Source: an uncultured Roseibium sp. (lineage in GTDB: Bacteria > Pseudomonadota > Alphaproteobacteria > Rhizobiales > Stappiaceae). From it: a stretch of DNA of 64,000 nt. The number at the start of each line of letters is the position of its first letter. The first letter of the stretch is position 1. The notes below the pieces were generated by a model. That model searched no databases. It was not told the DNA's origin and saw nothing but the letters and a program-made list of their open reading frames with translations. Where the stretch lies: assembly GCF_963675985.1 (NCBI RefSeq), contig NZ_OY780958.1:2728001-2792000 (forward strand), read 5' to 3'. A program made the translations under genes and the position numbers. Positions 1-8,709 of the stretch are shown here, piece by piece.

Positions 1-1
1 T

Positions 2-310
2 ATTCACGGTCAGACGCCCACGGCACGCCTGTGGACACTGACGGCGACCAACGGCTCCGGGCGGCTGGTGGAAACCATGCCGGGCAGAAGCAATCTTACC
101 AGCCGGCAACTGCTGCGCGAGCCGGACGGACGTTTCGAAGTCATAGCGTCCACCACGCCTCAACCCGGCAACTGGCTGCCGCTCGCCGCAGCCCCCTTCA
201 GTGCTGACGGACTACGGTTCAATCTGAGGCTTTATGATGCTCCGGTCTCGACAGGCTCCGCGCTCAAAGGCGTTGCCATGCCCGTCATCGACAGGATCGA
301 CTGCCTATGA
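2..310 (+). CDS. DUF1214-domain protein, C-terminal fragment (cut by window edge)
   Basis: The reading frame is already open at base 2 and ends in TGA. The visible 102 residues start in the middle of a domain (TPTARLWTLTAT, then a LVETMPGRSNLTSRQLLR stretch) and fit the C-terminal end of a DUF1214 protein, a beta-rich domain usually found beside DUF1254. The true start is outside the window. Its stop overlaps the ATG of the next gene (ATGA), so the two are translationally coupled, as DUF1214/DUF1254 pairs commonly are in Hyphomicrobiales. The biochemical role of this pair is not established; an envelope location is likely from the partner's membrane anchor. Confidence 0.75.
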   Translation: MHGQTPTARLWTLTATNGSGRLVETMPGRSNLTSRQLLREPDGRFEVIASTTPQPGNWLPLAAAPFSADGLRFNLRLYDAPVSTGSALKGVAMPVIDRIDCL

Positions 311-930
311 TCTCGTCCCGCCTCCCCCGACCGAATCCCCGCCTGCCCGATTTTGCCAGGTTCCGTGGAGCCCGTCGTGGCGTTTCGGGAAAACTGATCG
401 TCGGACTACTGGCGGTCCTCTCTCTTGCTGCCGTCGTCCACATTCTCGTGGTGCTGACGATTCCGCAAAACGCCACCCACAGCGCCTACAGCAACGCGGC
501 CAGATTCGGCCCGGATCACACGTTCAACCTGCTGCCGGACGTGGTTCCCGGCGCCGAGCCCCTGCCGGGCCTCGACCCGGCCATGAAACATGCCCTATGC
601 CGGTACCAGCTCGACGACGGGCCGGTGCTGTTCACCGCCAGCATCCCGGTGCCATTCTGGTCGATGGGTTTGTTCAATACACGCGGCGACACCGTCTACA
701 GCCTGAACAACCGCACGGCCGGTTCCGAAACCCTGTCCATGCTGGTCCTGACAACAGAACAATTGTCGATCCTGCGCGAGAATCCGCCGGAAAACCTGGA
801 CGAACTGATCGTGATCGAAACGGAAGACACGGAAGGCTTCGCCCTGCTGCGCGCCTATGTGCCTCACCCCAGCGAGGCGAAGCAGGTCGGCAAGGCGCTC
901 CAGACCGCAAGCTGCGGGCTGCTGGATTAG
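307..930 (+). CDS. DUF1254-domain membrane-anchored protein
   Basis: 207 residues. A basic N-terminus is followed by one hydrophobic segment (about residues 33-55), so the protein is probably a signal-anchored envelope protein with its soluble part outside the cytoplasm. The soluble part has the look of short DUF1254 proteins (FGPDHTFNLLPDVVPGAEPLPGLDPAM and a central FTASIPVPFWSMGLFNT stretch). It overlaps the upstream DUF1214 gene by 4 bp. The TAG stop is also the first triplet of a short repeated element (bases 928-940) seen after two other genes. Family assignment is by recognition only; function unknown. Confidence 0.7.
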   Translation: MISSRLPRPNPRLPDFARFRGARRGVSGKLIVGLLAVLSLAAVVHILVVLTIPQNATHSAYSNAARFGPDHTFNLLPDVVPGAEPLPGLDPAMKHALCRYQLDDGPVLFTASIPVPFWSMGLFNTRGDTVYSLNNRTAGSETLSMLVLTTEQLSILRENPPENLDELIVIETEDTEGFALLRAYVPHPSEAKQVGKALQTASCGLLD

Positions 931-940
931 AGCTTCGGGC
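928..940 (+). repeat. Copy 1 of stop-codon-supplying repeat (TAGAGCTTCGGGC)
   Basis: A 13-mer that recurs with one mismatch as TAGAGCATCGGGC at 31026-31038 and 44986-44998. In all three places its TAG is the stop codon of the gene to its left. Here the element is followed about 40 bp later by GACCGATGCT, nearly the reverse complement of its own AGCTTCGGGC, so it could fold as an imperfect hairpin between two convergent genes. Confidence 0.55.
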
Positions 941-987
941 GGTAAGTTTGAAACATTTGACCGATGCTGTGAGGCCAATCCGGTTTG

Positions 988-1857
988 CTACTTCACCTGC
1001 GGCGGGCGTTCCGTCCCCCAGCCGGAATAAATTCTCGACCTTTTCGGTTTCTTTTCCAGACCGTAGCGGTCTTCGGTCTCGCAGCCGTTTTCGGCCAAGA
1101 TCACCTCTGTTTCCATCTTCTTGATGGCCGTATTGACCTGCCAGAGCCGGTTGCCGGACGGCGTTTCGATTTCCAGGCTGTCCAGGGCGGTCCGGTAAGC
1201 TTTGATCCTGTAGCGCAGGGCCTGCGACACCCATTTGATCATCACCTGGTTTTCCCAGACTCGCGCCTTTGCGCCCGCATAGAGTTCCTCCGTCGTCAGC
1301 CTCTTGGCTTCCAGACTGCGGATGCGCTCCCGGTCGGCCTTCGTGACCCTGAGCGCCACCTCGCAGAAAGGCCAGACCAGCTTGGTGTCGCCCCTGGCGT
1401 CGGCGGTGACCCGGTCGTAGCGGGCATCGCTGGACTTGAACTTGTCGGATCTCAGGAAGATGTAATAGAGGTCGGGCGGAACCCGGCCCTCCACCTCGGG
1501 AAGGACACGCGTTCGGGCCAGTTCCACGACCGTTCCGCCGATCCAGTCCTTTGTCCACGGAGGACGGATCAGTGTCCAGCCGCGGTCCCGCAACAGCTTT
1601 TCATCATTGGTGTAATTGAATTTGGAAACCGGGTCGCCGCGATTACGCGCCGCCAGTTCGCCGGCCTCGGGCATGACCCGGTCATGGATCACCGACGGTC
1701 GTGCCCGGTCGAAATCTCCGGTCGGCCGGGTACATCCGGCAGCAAGTGCACACAGAAGCGCTGCCGTAACATGGGCATAGCGCGTGAACCCGGATCTGGC
1801 CGGCTCCCGCTTCGTCAGGCGCGCAGAACCCGCCTGGCCCATATTTTTCATGCCCAT
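988..1857 (-). CDS. Putative lipoprotein of unknown function
   Basis: 289 residues. After a long basic N-terminus comes a hydrophobic stretch ending in LAAGC (Cys about residue 42), a good lipobox, so the mature protein is probably lipidated and anchored in the envelope. The start is supported by GGAGACC 8 nt before the ATG; two more in-frame ATGs follow within 15 bases. The body is charged, with Trp/Arg-rich and helical parts, and shows no enzyme motif I recognise. It converges with the DUF1254 gene. Probably a conserved hypothetical restricted to Hyphomicrobiales. Confidence 0.6.
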   Translation of the reverse strand: MGMKNMGQAGSARLTKREPARSGFTRYAHVTAALLCALAAGCTRPTGDFDRARPSVIHDRVMPEAGELAARNRGDPVSKFNYTNDEKLLRDRGWTLIRPPWTKDWIGGTVVELARTRVLPEVEGRVPPDLYYIFLRSDKFKSSDARYDRVTADARGDTKLVWPFCEVALRVTKADRERIRSLEAKRLTTEELYAGAKARVWENQVMIKWVSQALRYRIKAYRTALDSLEIETPSGNRLWQVNTAIKKMETEVILAENGCETEDRYGLEKKPKRSRIYSGWGTERPPQVK

Positions 1858-1916
1858 AGGGCGGTCTCCGGACCTTGGCCACTACAGCCTGATGTCAGCC
1901 GGAGACTTGTTATCCG

Positions 1917-2126
1917 CTAGTCGCGATCTGGAACGGCAGGTCCGGCCTTATGACCGATGGTCCCGATTCGCGCCGACAGATCAAGTGCCAACTTCTCGTA
2001 ACGCACACCGGGAAAGAGGATAACCTCCCCGCGCTGTTCCGACATGGACGAGCCGGCGCTGTTGTGACTGGTCCTGACACGCGAAGCAGGCCTCGGCGCG
2101 GACGCGAAATCCAACAAGGTGCCCAT
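1917..2126 (-). CDS. Small hypothetical protein (69 aa)
   Basis: I chose the internal ATG (MGTLLDFASAPRP) over an upstream one because it is preceded by a very strong Shine-Dalgarno, AGAAGGAGGAGACG, 4 nt from the ATG. The product is small, Ser/Ala/Arg-rich at the N-terminus, with a more ordered end containing VILFPGVRYEKL. No membrane segment or known domain is visible. It is divergent from the DUF2336 gene, with 185 bp between them that must carry both promoters. Confidence 0.55.
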   Translation of the reverse strand: MGTLLDFASAPRPASRVRTSHNSAGSSMSEQRGEVILFPGVRYEKLALDLSARIGTIGHKAGPAVPDRD

Positions 2127-2311
2127 CGTCTCCTCCTTCTGTTCCGAGCCGGCGTTTACTGGAGCCGGCATGGTCAAACGGGCGACGCATTACTCCTGAC
2201 AAAACAATTAAGAGTTCCTCAGGGTTAACAGGATGCTAACGCTTTCACTCTAATTTTCGGAAACAGAGCCGGAAGGCCGACTTGTCATTTTGTTGTGCGT
2301 AGACGAGTGCC

Positions 2312-3469
2312 ATGAAACAAGACCCGTTTCTTTCAGAGGCAGAGCCTCAATCTCCCGATCATCGACGCGCAGGGTCCGCCTCCGCGGCAGGTGATGGCCT
2401 GCTGCTCAGCGCGGTGGAGCTTTTCGTCAGCATTGAGAAGCACGACCGCAGGGAAATAACCGTTTTTCAAGAGCTTAGTGAGAATCTTCTACCGCTGGCG
2501 TCTGACCGGAACAGACGCCGGATCGCCTGCCTTCTGGTCCGCCATCCCGATACGCCCGACAACATCCTGGCCCGTCTTGCCGGTGACCGCGATCCGCTGA
2601 CGTCCTATCCCGTGCTCCGCCATGCCCCGGCGATACCTGAGGATATCCTTATCATGCAGGCCGAACGGGGGCCGGACAGCCTTCGCAAGGCCATCGCGGA
2701 CAGGGACACCCTGAGCGAATCGCTTGTCCACACCCTTGCCTCCCAGGGCGGTCCGGACATTATCCGCATGCTCATGAAACGCGATGACGTTTCTCTTGAG
2801 CAGCATCTTGTCGGTGCGATCGAAAGCCGCGGAGAAATCATGGCGGAGCTGGGTGATGACCTGGCAGCCCGGGGCGCCCTGAGCGCCGACCGGCTGATGT
2901 CGAACTTCCTGCATCTGACACGCGAGCTGAAAGCCGAGGCCATCGCCTCCGCCGAACTGGCCAGCCTTGTGGAAATGGCAAGCCGCGGGCCGGGCCGCGC
3001 TCCCAGACCGGTGTTCAAGGCGCATCTCCTCGACATGCTGGAAAAGGCGGCTATGACCGGATCGTCCGCTCAATTCGCGACCGACCTCTCCTTCACCCTC
3101 GGCCTGCCCGAAGCGACCGCCGCCCGCATCCTTTCCGAAGACGGGGGCGAAGCGCTCGCCGTCGCCTTCAAGGCGCTCGGTTTCGACGAGCGCCGGACCG
3201 CATCGCTGCTGATCCGCCTGATCGGCGAAACCCACTCCCTTCCCGAGATCCGGCGCCTGTTACAGATCTCCGCAAATATCAGCGACGGCGCCGCCCGCCT
3301 GATGGTCCGCCGCTGGGTTGCCAGCGAAACCCTCGGCCTTCCGACAGGAAGTTCCCTGCCGGTCTACCAGGATGCGACGCGGACCGGCGCCATTCCGGCA
3401 CCGATGTCTGAACAGGAGGCGGTTCGGGAAGAAGACGGGACCGTGGCGGATTTCAGGAAGCAGGCGTAA
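2312..3469 (+). CDS. DUF2336 domain-containing protein
   Basis: 385 residues made of repeated amphipathic helices (RRRIACLLVRHPDTPDNILARLAGD, then VLRHAPAIPEDILI), the pattern of DUF2336, a HEAT-like all-helical domain common in alphaproteobacteria. No catalytic motif or membrane segment is seen, so it is probably a cytoplasmic scaffold or regulatory protein. The Shine-Dalgarno is weak (GACGAG, 4 nt from the ATG). The gene stands alone: divergent from the small gene on its left and convergent with the MscS gene on its right. Confidence 0.75.
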   Translation: MKQDPFLSEAEPQSPDHRRAGSASAAGDGLLLSAVELFVSIEKHDRREITVFQELSENLLPLASDRNRRRIACLLVRHPDTPDNILARLAGDRDPLTSYPVLRHAPAIPEDILIMQAERGPDSLRKAIADRDTLSESLVHTLASQGGPDIIRMLMKRDDVSLEQHLVGAIESRGEIMAELGDDLAARGALSADRLMSNFLHLTRELKAEAIASAELASLVEMASRGPGRAPRPVFKAHLLDMLEKAAMTGSSAQFATDLSFTLGLPEATAARILSEDGGEALAVAFKALGFDERRTASLLIRLIGETHSLPEIRRLLQISANISDGAARLMVRRWVASETLGLPTGSSLPVYQDATRTGAIPAPMSEQEAVREEDGTVADFRKQA

Positions 3470-3487
3470 ACGGACCCTTCCGGCCGA

Positions 3488-4789
3488 TCAGGATTTCGAG
3501 ACGTCGTGCGACGCGGTGTCCTTCATGATGATCTCGCGGTGCGGATACGGAATGCCGATGCCGTTTTCCTTGAAGGTGTCCCAAAGGGCGAGAAGCACAA
3601 GGCCGCGCACATTGGTCAGTCCCTTCTGAGGATCATCTATCCAGAACCGCAGGACGAAATCGAGGGACGAGTCACCGAAGCCTGTCAGCCAGCAGACCGG
3701 AGACCGCCCGGCATCGACCCGCGAAACGGTTTTGGTGGCCGCGATCGCCAACTCGGAAACCTTGTGGGGGTCGGCGTCATAGGAGACGCCGAACTCGACG
3801 TCGAGTCGGACCAGTTCGTCGCTGAACGACCAGTTGATCACCCGGTGGGTGATGAAGTCCTCGTTGGGAATAAGGTACTCGCGGCCGTCGCGCGTGACGA
3901 CGGAGACAAATCGTGCCCGCAATTCCCGGATCCAGCCGAAGGTCCCTTCCAGCGAAATCGTGTCGCCGGGTTTGATCGACTTGTCGAGCAGGATGATGAT
4001 GCCGGAAATGAAGTTGGAAATCACCTTCTGCAGGCCAAAGCCGAGCCCGAGGCCAACCGCGCCGGAGAACACCGTCAGCGCGGTCAGGTCGATGCCGACC
4101 GAGGACAGGGCCACGGTTCCGGCAAGCAGGATCAGGCCGATTTTGACGACCTTGCCGATCAGGACGCGGATCGACGGTGTCAGTTCGTCCGATTTTTGAA
4201 CCTGATTGTCGAGAAAACGGCCAAAGCCCAAGGCCAGCCAGACCGCCACAAACAGGAACAGGGCGGCTTTCAGGACCAGCAGGACCGAGAGGCGCATCTG
4301 GCCCAATGTCAGGGACAGGCTGTCCAGAAACGCGGAGCTTTCATCGTCCAACCCCAGAACGACGAGAGCAACGTATATCCACGCAAGCCAGCCGAGCAAT
4401 CGCGCCAGCAGGCGGTTGCGGATCACGCGCGAAAGAACGGAGACGAACAGCCAGGCGAAGGACAGGGAGAATGTGATCGCAATGAAATGGCTGCGGCTCG
4501 GCCAGGTGACGCTGCGCATGACAGTGAGCGCGATGAAGAGAAAGAAGGAAAACAGAATCCAGTCGATGCGCCGAAGCAGCGCAATCACGACCCGCAACAG
4601 GCCGGGATTGCCCTTGATCAGGCGCGCGCGTTCTTCCAGCTTGGGCTCGATACGCCAGCTCAGAACCTTCGCCGCCAGGAACAGCACCGCAATAATGGCC
4701 GCCTGGTAGAAAAACCAGGGTGTCAGCAGATAATCGAGCAGCGCCCGCACCCAGTACAATGCTTCAGCGATGAACCCCTGAATTTCCAT
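3488..4789 (-). CDS. Small-conductance mechanosensitive channel family protein (MscS-like)
   Basis: About 433 residues with several N-terminal transmembrane helices, then the MscS core: a Gly/Ala-rich pore helix (GAVGLGLGFGLQKVISNF), followed by ISGIIILLDKSIKPGD and the beta domain (VSVVTRDGREYLIPNEDF). MscS channels open under membrane tension and release solutes on hypo-osmotic shock; they sit in the inner membrane. Start is uncertain: a GTG at 4807 and an ATG at 4798 are also in frame, none with a good Shine-Dalgarno; I prefer the ATG that begins MEIQGF. Longer than E. coli MscS (286 aa), so it belongs to the larger multi-helix class. Confidence 0.85.
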   Translation of the reverse strand: MEIQGFIAEALYWVRALLDYLLTPWFFYQAAIIAVLFLAAKVLSWRIEPKLEERARLIKGNPGLLRVVIALLRRIDWILFSFFLFIALTVMRSVTWPSRSHFIAITFSLSFAWLFVSVLSRVIRNRLLARLLGWLAWIYVALVVLGLDDESSAFLDSLSLTLGQMRLSVLLVLKAALFLFVAVWLALGFGRFLDNQVQKSDELTPSIRVLIGKVVKIGLILLAGTVALSSVGIDLTALTVFSGAVGLGLGFGLQKVISNFISGIIILLDKSIKPGDTISLEGTFGWIRELRARFVSVVTRDGREYLIPNEDFITHRVINWSFSDELVRLDVEFGVSYDADPHKVSELAIAATKTVSRVDAGRSPVCWLTGFGDSSLDFVLRFWIDDPQKGLTNVRGLVLLALWDTFKENGIGIPYPHREIIMKDTASHDVSKS

Positions 4790-4913
4790 TGGCAGCATCC
4801 GATACACATGACGTGTCGGGCCGAAGGCATCGAGCCGCGGTCCCTGAGCGTCATTTCCTACGACCGGACACTAGCAACGATTTGGTTCGCCAGCCAACTT
4901 CGCTGATCTGCGC

Positions 4914-5300
4914 TCAGAACTTGAACAGCCCTTTCGCCGGGTCTTCCCTGTCTTGCTCCGCCCCGTCCTCAGCCAGAGGCAGATCGACGGATCCATCGCG
5001 GGCCTCGATGTCCACCACCCAATAATCCGGGTCCATGCGCGCCTCGCGGGCGAGGCGATCCTCGATCCCGGTTCTGTCCGTCCGTTCCAGAATTTTTTCG
5101 AACAACCGGCCATGGGTCTGGTCTGAAAACATCGCCTGCGGCGCCGGCCCGTAAAAATCGTAGGTTCCATCGAGCCGGTCCACGACGATGAAGATCGCAC
5201 CGGCTTCGGCGGATCCGCGTTTGGCGACAGCAGCAAACCCATTGCCCGTGAAGGTCTTGCGCACAAGGGCGCTTACGAAAAAATCGGATGTGACGCGCAT
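4914..5300 (-). CDS. DUF1491 family protein
   Basis: 128 residues from the internal ATG (MRVTSDFFVSALVRK), chosen because AAGG lies 5 nt upstream and because DUF1491 proteins start this way. The sequence GSAEAGAIFIVVDRL, a YGPAP stretch and DPDYWVVDIE are typical of this small cytoplasmic alphaproteobacterial family. Function unknown. It follows the peptidoglycan-binding gene on the same strand with a gap of about 48 bp and may be cotranscribed with it and the kinase-like gene. Confidence 0.8.
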   Translation of the reverse strand: MRVTSDFFVSALVRKTFTGNGFAAVAKRGSAEAGAIFIVVDRLDGTYDFYGPAPQAMFSDQTHGRLFEKILERTDRTGIEDRLAREARMDPDYWVVDIEARDGSVDLPLAEDGAEQDREDPAKGLFKF

Positions 5301-5348
5301 GCAGACCTTATGTCCCAAACCACGGACGGCATCCACCGGTATGGCGGA

Positions 5349-6101
5349 TCAGCCTCCGATCCTGCGGCCGCTGACGCTTTCCAGACGGGAGACGAGGTCC
5401 GGCGACACCTTGCCGGTAATCGGCAGATCCCAGTTAAGCTGGAAGCGCTTGATCGCAATTTGCGTATTTTCGCCCATGAGACCATCGGCCTGCAAGGGGC
5501 CGTAGCCGAGATCCGACAGCAGTTTCTGAATCTGGATGATCTGCGGATCAGCCGCGGGGTCGGCCTCGGCCGGATCGGTTTTCACCGTTTCCAGGACCTC
5601 ATCTCCTCCGGCAGTCGGCTTTTTCCGTGGAACCGGAATTCCGGTCGAGGTCGGCGCGGTTCCCTGCAACGTAATTCGGGCCAGCAAGGCTTCCGTCGGT
5701 TCGCCGGTTTCAGGCTGCCTCTGCGCACGCTGATACATGCGGATGGCCTGTTCGGTTGCCGGACCGTTGATTCCGTCCAAGGGGCCGTTATAGAGATCCT
5801 GGCGGCGCAGAGCCGTCTGAAGATCAAGCACAAGTTGGGAGGCCTGCGGCATTGCCATTCCACGACGGCCTTCCGGCTCAATCATGGCCGGCGTGTCGTT
5901 GGCCCAGTCCCGCGTCATGAACAAAGGCGCGGGATGGCGACCCGACTGCAGGCCAACGGCGTTAGCCACGATGAGACACCCGGTCAGCGCCATCACGACG
6001 GTGCCCCCCGCGGCGACCGGATTGTCACGGGCAATGCTTCCGACGCGACCGGTCACGGAGCTTTCTTCTTCATGGTCCTGCTGACGACGTTTCCCGCTCA
6101 T
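5349..6101 (-). CDS. Peptidoglycan-binding domain protein, membrane-anchored
   Basis: About 250 residues from MSGKRRQQDHEEE, chosen because CGGAG precedes it and it leaves 13 bp after the upstream stop. One transmembrane segment (VAAGGTVVMALTGCLIVANAV) anchors it with the C-terminus outside. Two PG_binding_1 repeats follow: LQTALRRQDLYNGPLDGINGPATEQAI and IQKLLSDLGYGPLQADGLMGENTQIAI, separated by a Pro-rich linker with PVPRKKP. Such domains bind cell-wall peptide stems; there is no attached hydrolase domain, so a structural or adaptor role is more likely. Same strand and nearly adjacent to the pseudo-kinase gene. Confidence 0.8.
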   Translation of the reverse strand: MSGKRRQQDHEEESSVTGRVGSIARDNPVAAGGTVVMALTGCLIVANAVGLQSGRHPAPLFMTRDWANDTPAMIEPEGRRGMAMPQASQLVLDLQTALRRQDLYNGPLDGINGPATEQAIRMYQRAQRQPETGEPTEALLARITLQGTAPTSTGIPVPRKKPTAGGDEVLETVKTDPAEADPAADPQIIQIQKLLSDLGYGPLQADGLMGENTQIAIKRFQLNWDLPITGKVSPDLVSRLESVSGRRIGG

Positions 6102-6114
6102 GAGATCGGCTCCG

Positions 6115-7917
6115 TCATAAGCTTGCCCGGGAGCGCGGGACATCCCGGGCCTGGGCAATCAGGGTTTGCGTGCGGCTCTTGCCAGCTCCGGTCGGCAGCC
6201 TGAGACCGATGACCAGCCCTCCCGTCGGGCAAGCCTCACAGGAAAGGCTTCCGCCGTGGAGCCGGGCAAGCCCGTCGGCGATGGCAAGATCCTCGCTGTC
6301 GGCGCCTGTCCCATGGGATCCTTCGGCTCCCTGTCCGCTCAGGGCTCTGAAATCCTGCGGTCCGTAGACCGGTTCCTCACCCTTGTGTGTGACCAAGAGC
6401 TCAATCAGGACCGCACCGGGTTCACGTTGCCCGGTTATCAGAACCGTTCCGTCCGGTACGGCCGACTGGATGGCAAAGGTCATGAGGTCCAGTGCGATCT
6501 GGCGAAGCGTTTTCCGGTCGGCCGGCACCGGCGGCAGTTCAAAATCGCCGCACATATCCAAAAGGACATTCCGGCCGTCAGCCACAGGCGTGAGCATGGC
6601 CCGGCAGCTTTCCAGTATTCCTTCCAGCTCGACCGGTTCGATCGAAAGCGCTCCCACACCGGCCGCGAGACGAACCGCCCCATCCCGTTTTTGCACCGTT
6701 TGCAGCATTTCAACGCCAGAGCGGTGAATCAGGTCCGCATATTCGCACCCCTGCGCCCAATCGTTTCTCCCTTGTGCGGATTTGCGCAGCAGATCCGCAT
6801 AGTTGACGATGTCGGCAAGAGGACCTTCCAGATCGCCGATATTCCCGGCCCAGCGGTCGCCGGTTCCCCCGTCGACTTCGCTGTCAGCCTCGGCAGCTTT
6901 CCCGCCTTGCGCCGGCCGCCATTCTTTCAAGGTCAGAACCAGGTTTTCCGTTTCCGGTTGGGTAGCGATGTCATTTGCCGATGCTGATGCCGGCTTTCTG
7001 ATCTGCAGATCCATACGGACATATTCGGCAAGACCATCCTCACCCGGTCGATTGCTGCCTTTTCTCAGGCGCACGTCAAGGTGAACCGGCGCGGTGCCCG
7101 CACGGGCTTCGGCCAGGGCAGTCAGATACTGCGGCCGATCGGAGACAAGCAGGCGCTGAAACAGCCAGTCGCCGGAAATCTGGCGCTGCGTCATACCCAG
7201 CAGATCCTCCAACGGACCGCCGAGAACCTTGACCGTGCCGTCGGACAGGCAAAGGCAGGCAATTTCCTGCGTGCTGTCGTTGAGTTGCCGCCAACGGCCT
7301 TCTCCGGCCGCCATCATTGCCCGCGCCCGGCGCTGCTCGAACGCAAGGCGCAATGCGAGCACTGTCATATAGATGCAGGCCGCAAGAGCGGAAAGAAGCA
7401 TGGCGCCAGGGTCGGAAACGCCGCTGAAAGCCGGGATTTCGGGAAGAAAAGCCAGAAGCGTCAGAAAGCCGGCACAGGCCGCACATACGGCCAGTATGAT
7501 GCGCCGCGTCCCCGACAGGGCCGCTTCCATGGGCACCACCGCAAACCAGACAAGAGCAAAGGAGGACAACCCGCCGGTGATTGCACAAAGTCCGGTCAGG
7601 AATGCGGCAAACAGGGCCGATGACAGCCCGTAAGCCCGCTCCAGATTGCCTGACTGAATAAGATAGAGGGCCAACGGCCATTGGCCGAGCATGAAGGCCA
7701 GAAGAAAAGTCAGGCCCAGAGATGTCGGCCCTGCTAGCGCCAGATGCAGCGGCAAAACAACCAGTGCAGCCGTCCCGCTCAGGAAGCAACTGGCCAGAAA
7801 CGCCTTGTGGCGCGGCCCCTGCCACGGATCATCGCTTACGGAGGGATGGAGGAATCCATCCAACTGTCCGTAGAGATCTTTCAACACGTCTGCGAGCTGG
7901 ATCAGAAAGTTACGCAC
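6115..7917 (-). CDS. Histidine-kinase-like membrane protein with PAS domain and degenerate kinase core
   Basis: About 600 residues: six or so transmembrane helices, a PAS-like domain beginning at WRQLNDSTQEIACLCLSDG, then a region aligning with HisKA/HATPase_c. The H-box position reads GDLEGPLADIVNYADLL where kinases have SHELRTPL, so the phosphoacceptor His is absent. The N-box (LRQIALDLMTFAIQ) lacks the usual Asn, and the G1 position reads VTHKGEEP instead of DxGxG. It may therefore be a catalytically dead sensor or scaffold. The start is uncertain: GTG at 7917 is used; the frame stays open to a TTG at 8106, without a good Shine-Dalgarno in either case. Confidence 0.7.
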   Translation of the reverse strand: MRNFLIQLADVLKDLYGQLDGFLHPSVSDDPWQGPRHKAFLASCFLSGTAALVVLPLHLALAGPTSLGLTFLLAFMLGQWPLALYLIQSGNLERAYGLSSALFAAFLTGLCAITGGLSSFALVWFAVVPMEAALSGTRRIILAVCAACAGFLTLLAFLPEIPAFSGVSDPGAMLLSALAACIYMTVLALRLAFEQRRARAMMAAGEGRWRQLNDSTQEIACLCLSDGTVKVLGGPLEDLLGMTQRQISGDWLFQRLLVSDRPQYLTALAEARAGTAPVHLDVRLRKGSNRPGEDGLAEYVRMDLQIRKPASASANDIATQPETENLVLTLKEWRPAQGGKAAEADSEVDGGTGDRWAGNIGDLEGPLADIVNYADLLRKSAQGRNDWAQGCEYADLIHRSGVEMLQTVQKRDGAVRLAAGVGALSIEPVELEGILESCRAMLTPVADGRNVLLDMCGDFELPPVPADRKTLRQIALDLMTFAIQSAVPDGTVLITGQREPGAVLIELLVTHKGEEPVYGPQDFRALSGQGAEGSHGTGADSEDLAIADGLARLHGGSLSCEACPTGGLVIGLRLPTGAGKSRTQTLIAQARDVPRSRASL

Positions 7918-8250
7918 TACACTACTGCCAGGCCTGATACGCGGCCGAATTAGAACCCTGTCTGAGACTTTATTTTCCAGCCGACCACTTAAGGAACGAT
8001 AAAGGATAAGTCGCCGAGGGGCATTTCCGGAAAAAAAGTTGGGCGTGGGGGCACTTGGCGGCCAATGGATAAAATTTGAATCAATTGTTCGGAAAATTTT
8101 CCTCAAATGTCTGTTTCATTTGATGAAAAAGCGCCTGCGCGTCGAAACAGGGCGTTTCAATGTAGCTGTTACAGTGCAAGCCATAACAAAAGCGTGCCGT
8201 CTAGGCAGACGAGCTCGCGAGAAACGAATGAACACTAAATGGGTAGCAGC
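7918..8250. other. Intergenic region between divergent genes
   Basis: About 330 bp between the kinase-like gene (leftward) and the DUF5330 gene (rightward). Bases 8000-8110 are locally A+T rich (AAAAAAAGTT, ATAAAATTTGAATC, GGAAAATTTTCC), as expected for back-to-back promoters. No separate gene is supported. Part of it may be N-terminal coding sequence of the kinase-like gene if the TTG at 8106 is used. Confidence 0.5.
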
Positions 8251-8709
8251 ATGTTCTTTCTACTGAGAACGGCCTTTTGGCTGACACTCGTCCTGGTTCT
8301 GATCCCGCTCGGATCCGGCAAGGACGAAGGCGAGACAACCAAAGTCGATCCGATTGCGGCCTATTTCGCGGCGTCGGCGGCGGTCAGCGACATTGGCGGG
8401 TTCTGCAGCCGCAATCCGCAGGCCTGCGAGACCGGTGGTGATGCCATGGCAATGATCGGCGCACGCGCCAGGGACGGCGCGCGGATCGTGTACGAATTTC
8501 TGGATACCCAGATCGCAGAGAAGGAAGCTGTCGACCTTCCCCGGACGGAATCGAACAACGACCTCATCACGGGAGCTATCGCCAGTGGCACCCTGACTGC
8601 ACAGGATTTGACCCAGCCCTGGCAGGGTCACGGTAACAACGTCTCCGCAAAGGAGACCGTGATTGGGCCGGTTCCCCGGCCCAACCCGCGGGCAGGTTCT
8701 CGAACCTGA
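8251..8709 (+). CDS. DUF5330 domain-containing protein
   Basis: 152 residues from MFFLLRTAFWLTLVLVLIPLG, a hydrophobic N-terminus typical of DUF5330 proteins; an ATG 12 bases upstream is in frame, but GGTAG precedes the second ATG. After the membrane segment comes AAYFAASAAVSDIGGFCSRNPQACETG with two Cys that could form a disulfide outside the membrane. DUF5330 is a small uncharacterised family of Hyphomicrobiales. The 3' end contains small inverted repeats (GGGCCGG/CCGGCCC and CAGGTTC/GAACCTG). Confidence 0.7.
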   Translation: MFFLLRTAFWLTLVLVLIPLGSGKDEGETTKVDPIAAYFAASAAVSDIGGFCSRNPQACETGGDAMAMIGARARDGARIVYEFLDTQIAEKEAVDLPRTESNNDLITGAIASGTLTAQDLTQPWQGHGNNVSAKETVIGPVPRPNPRAGSRT

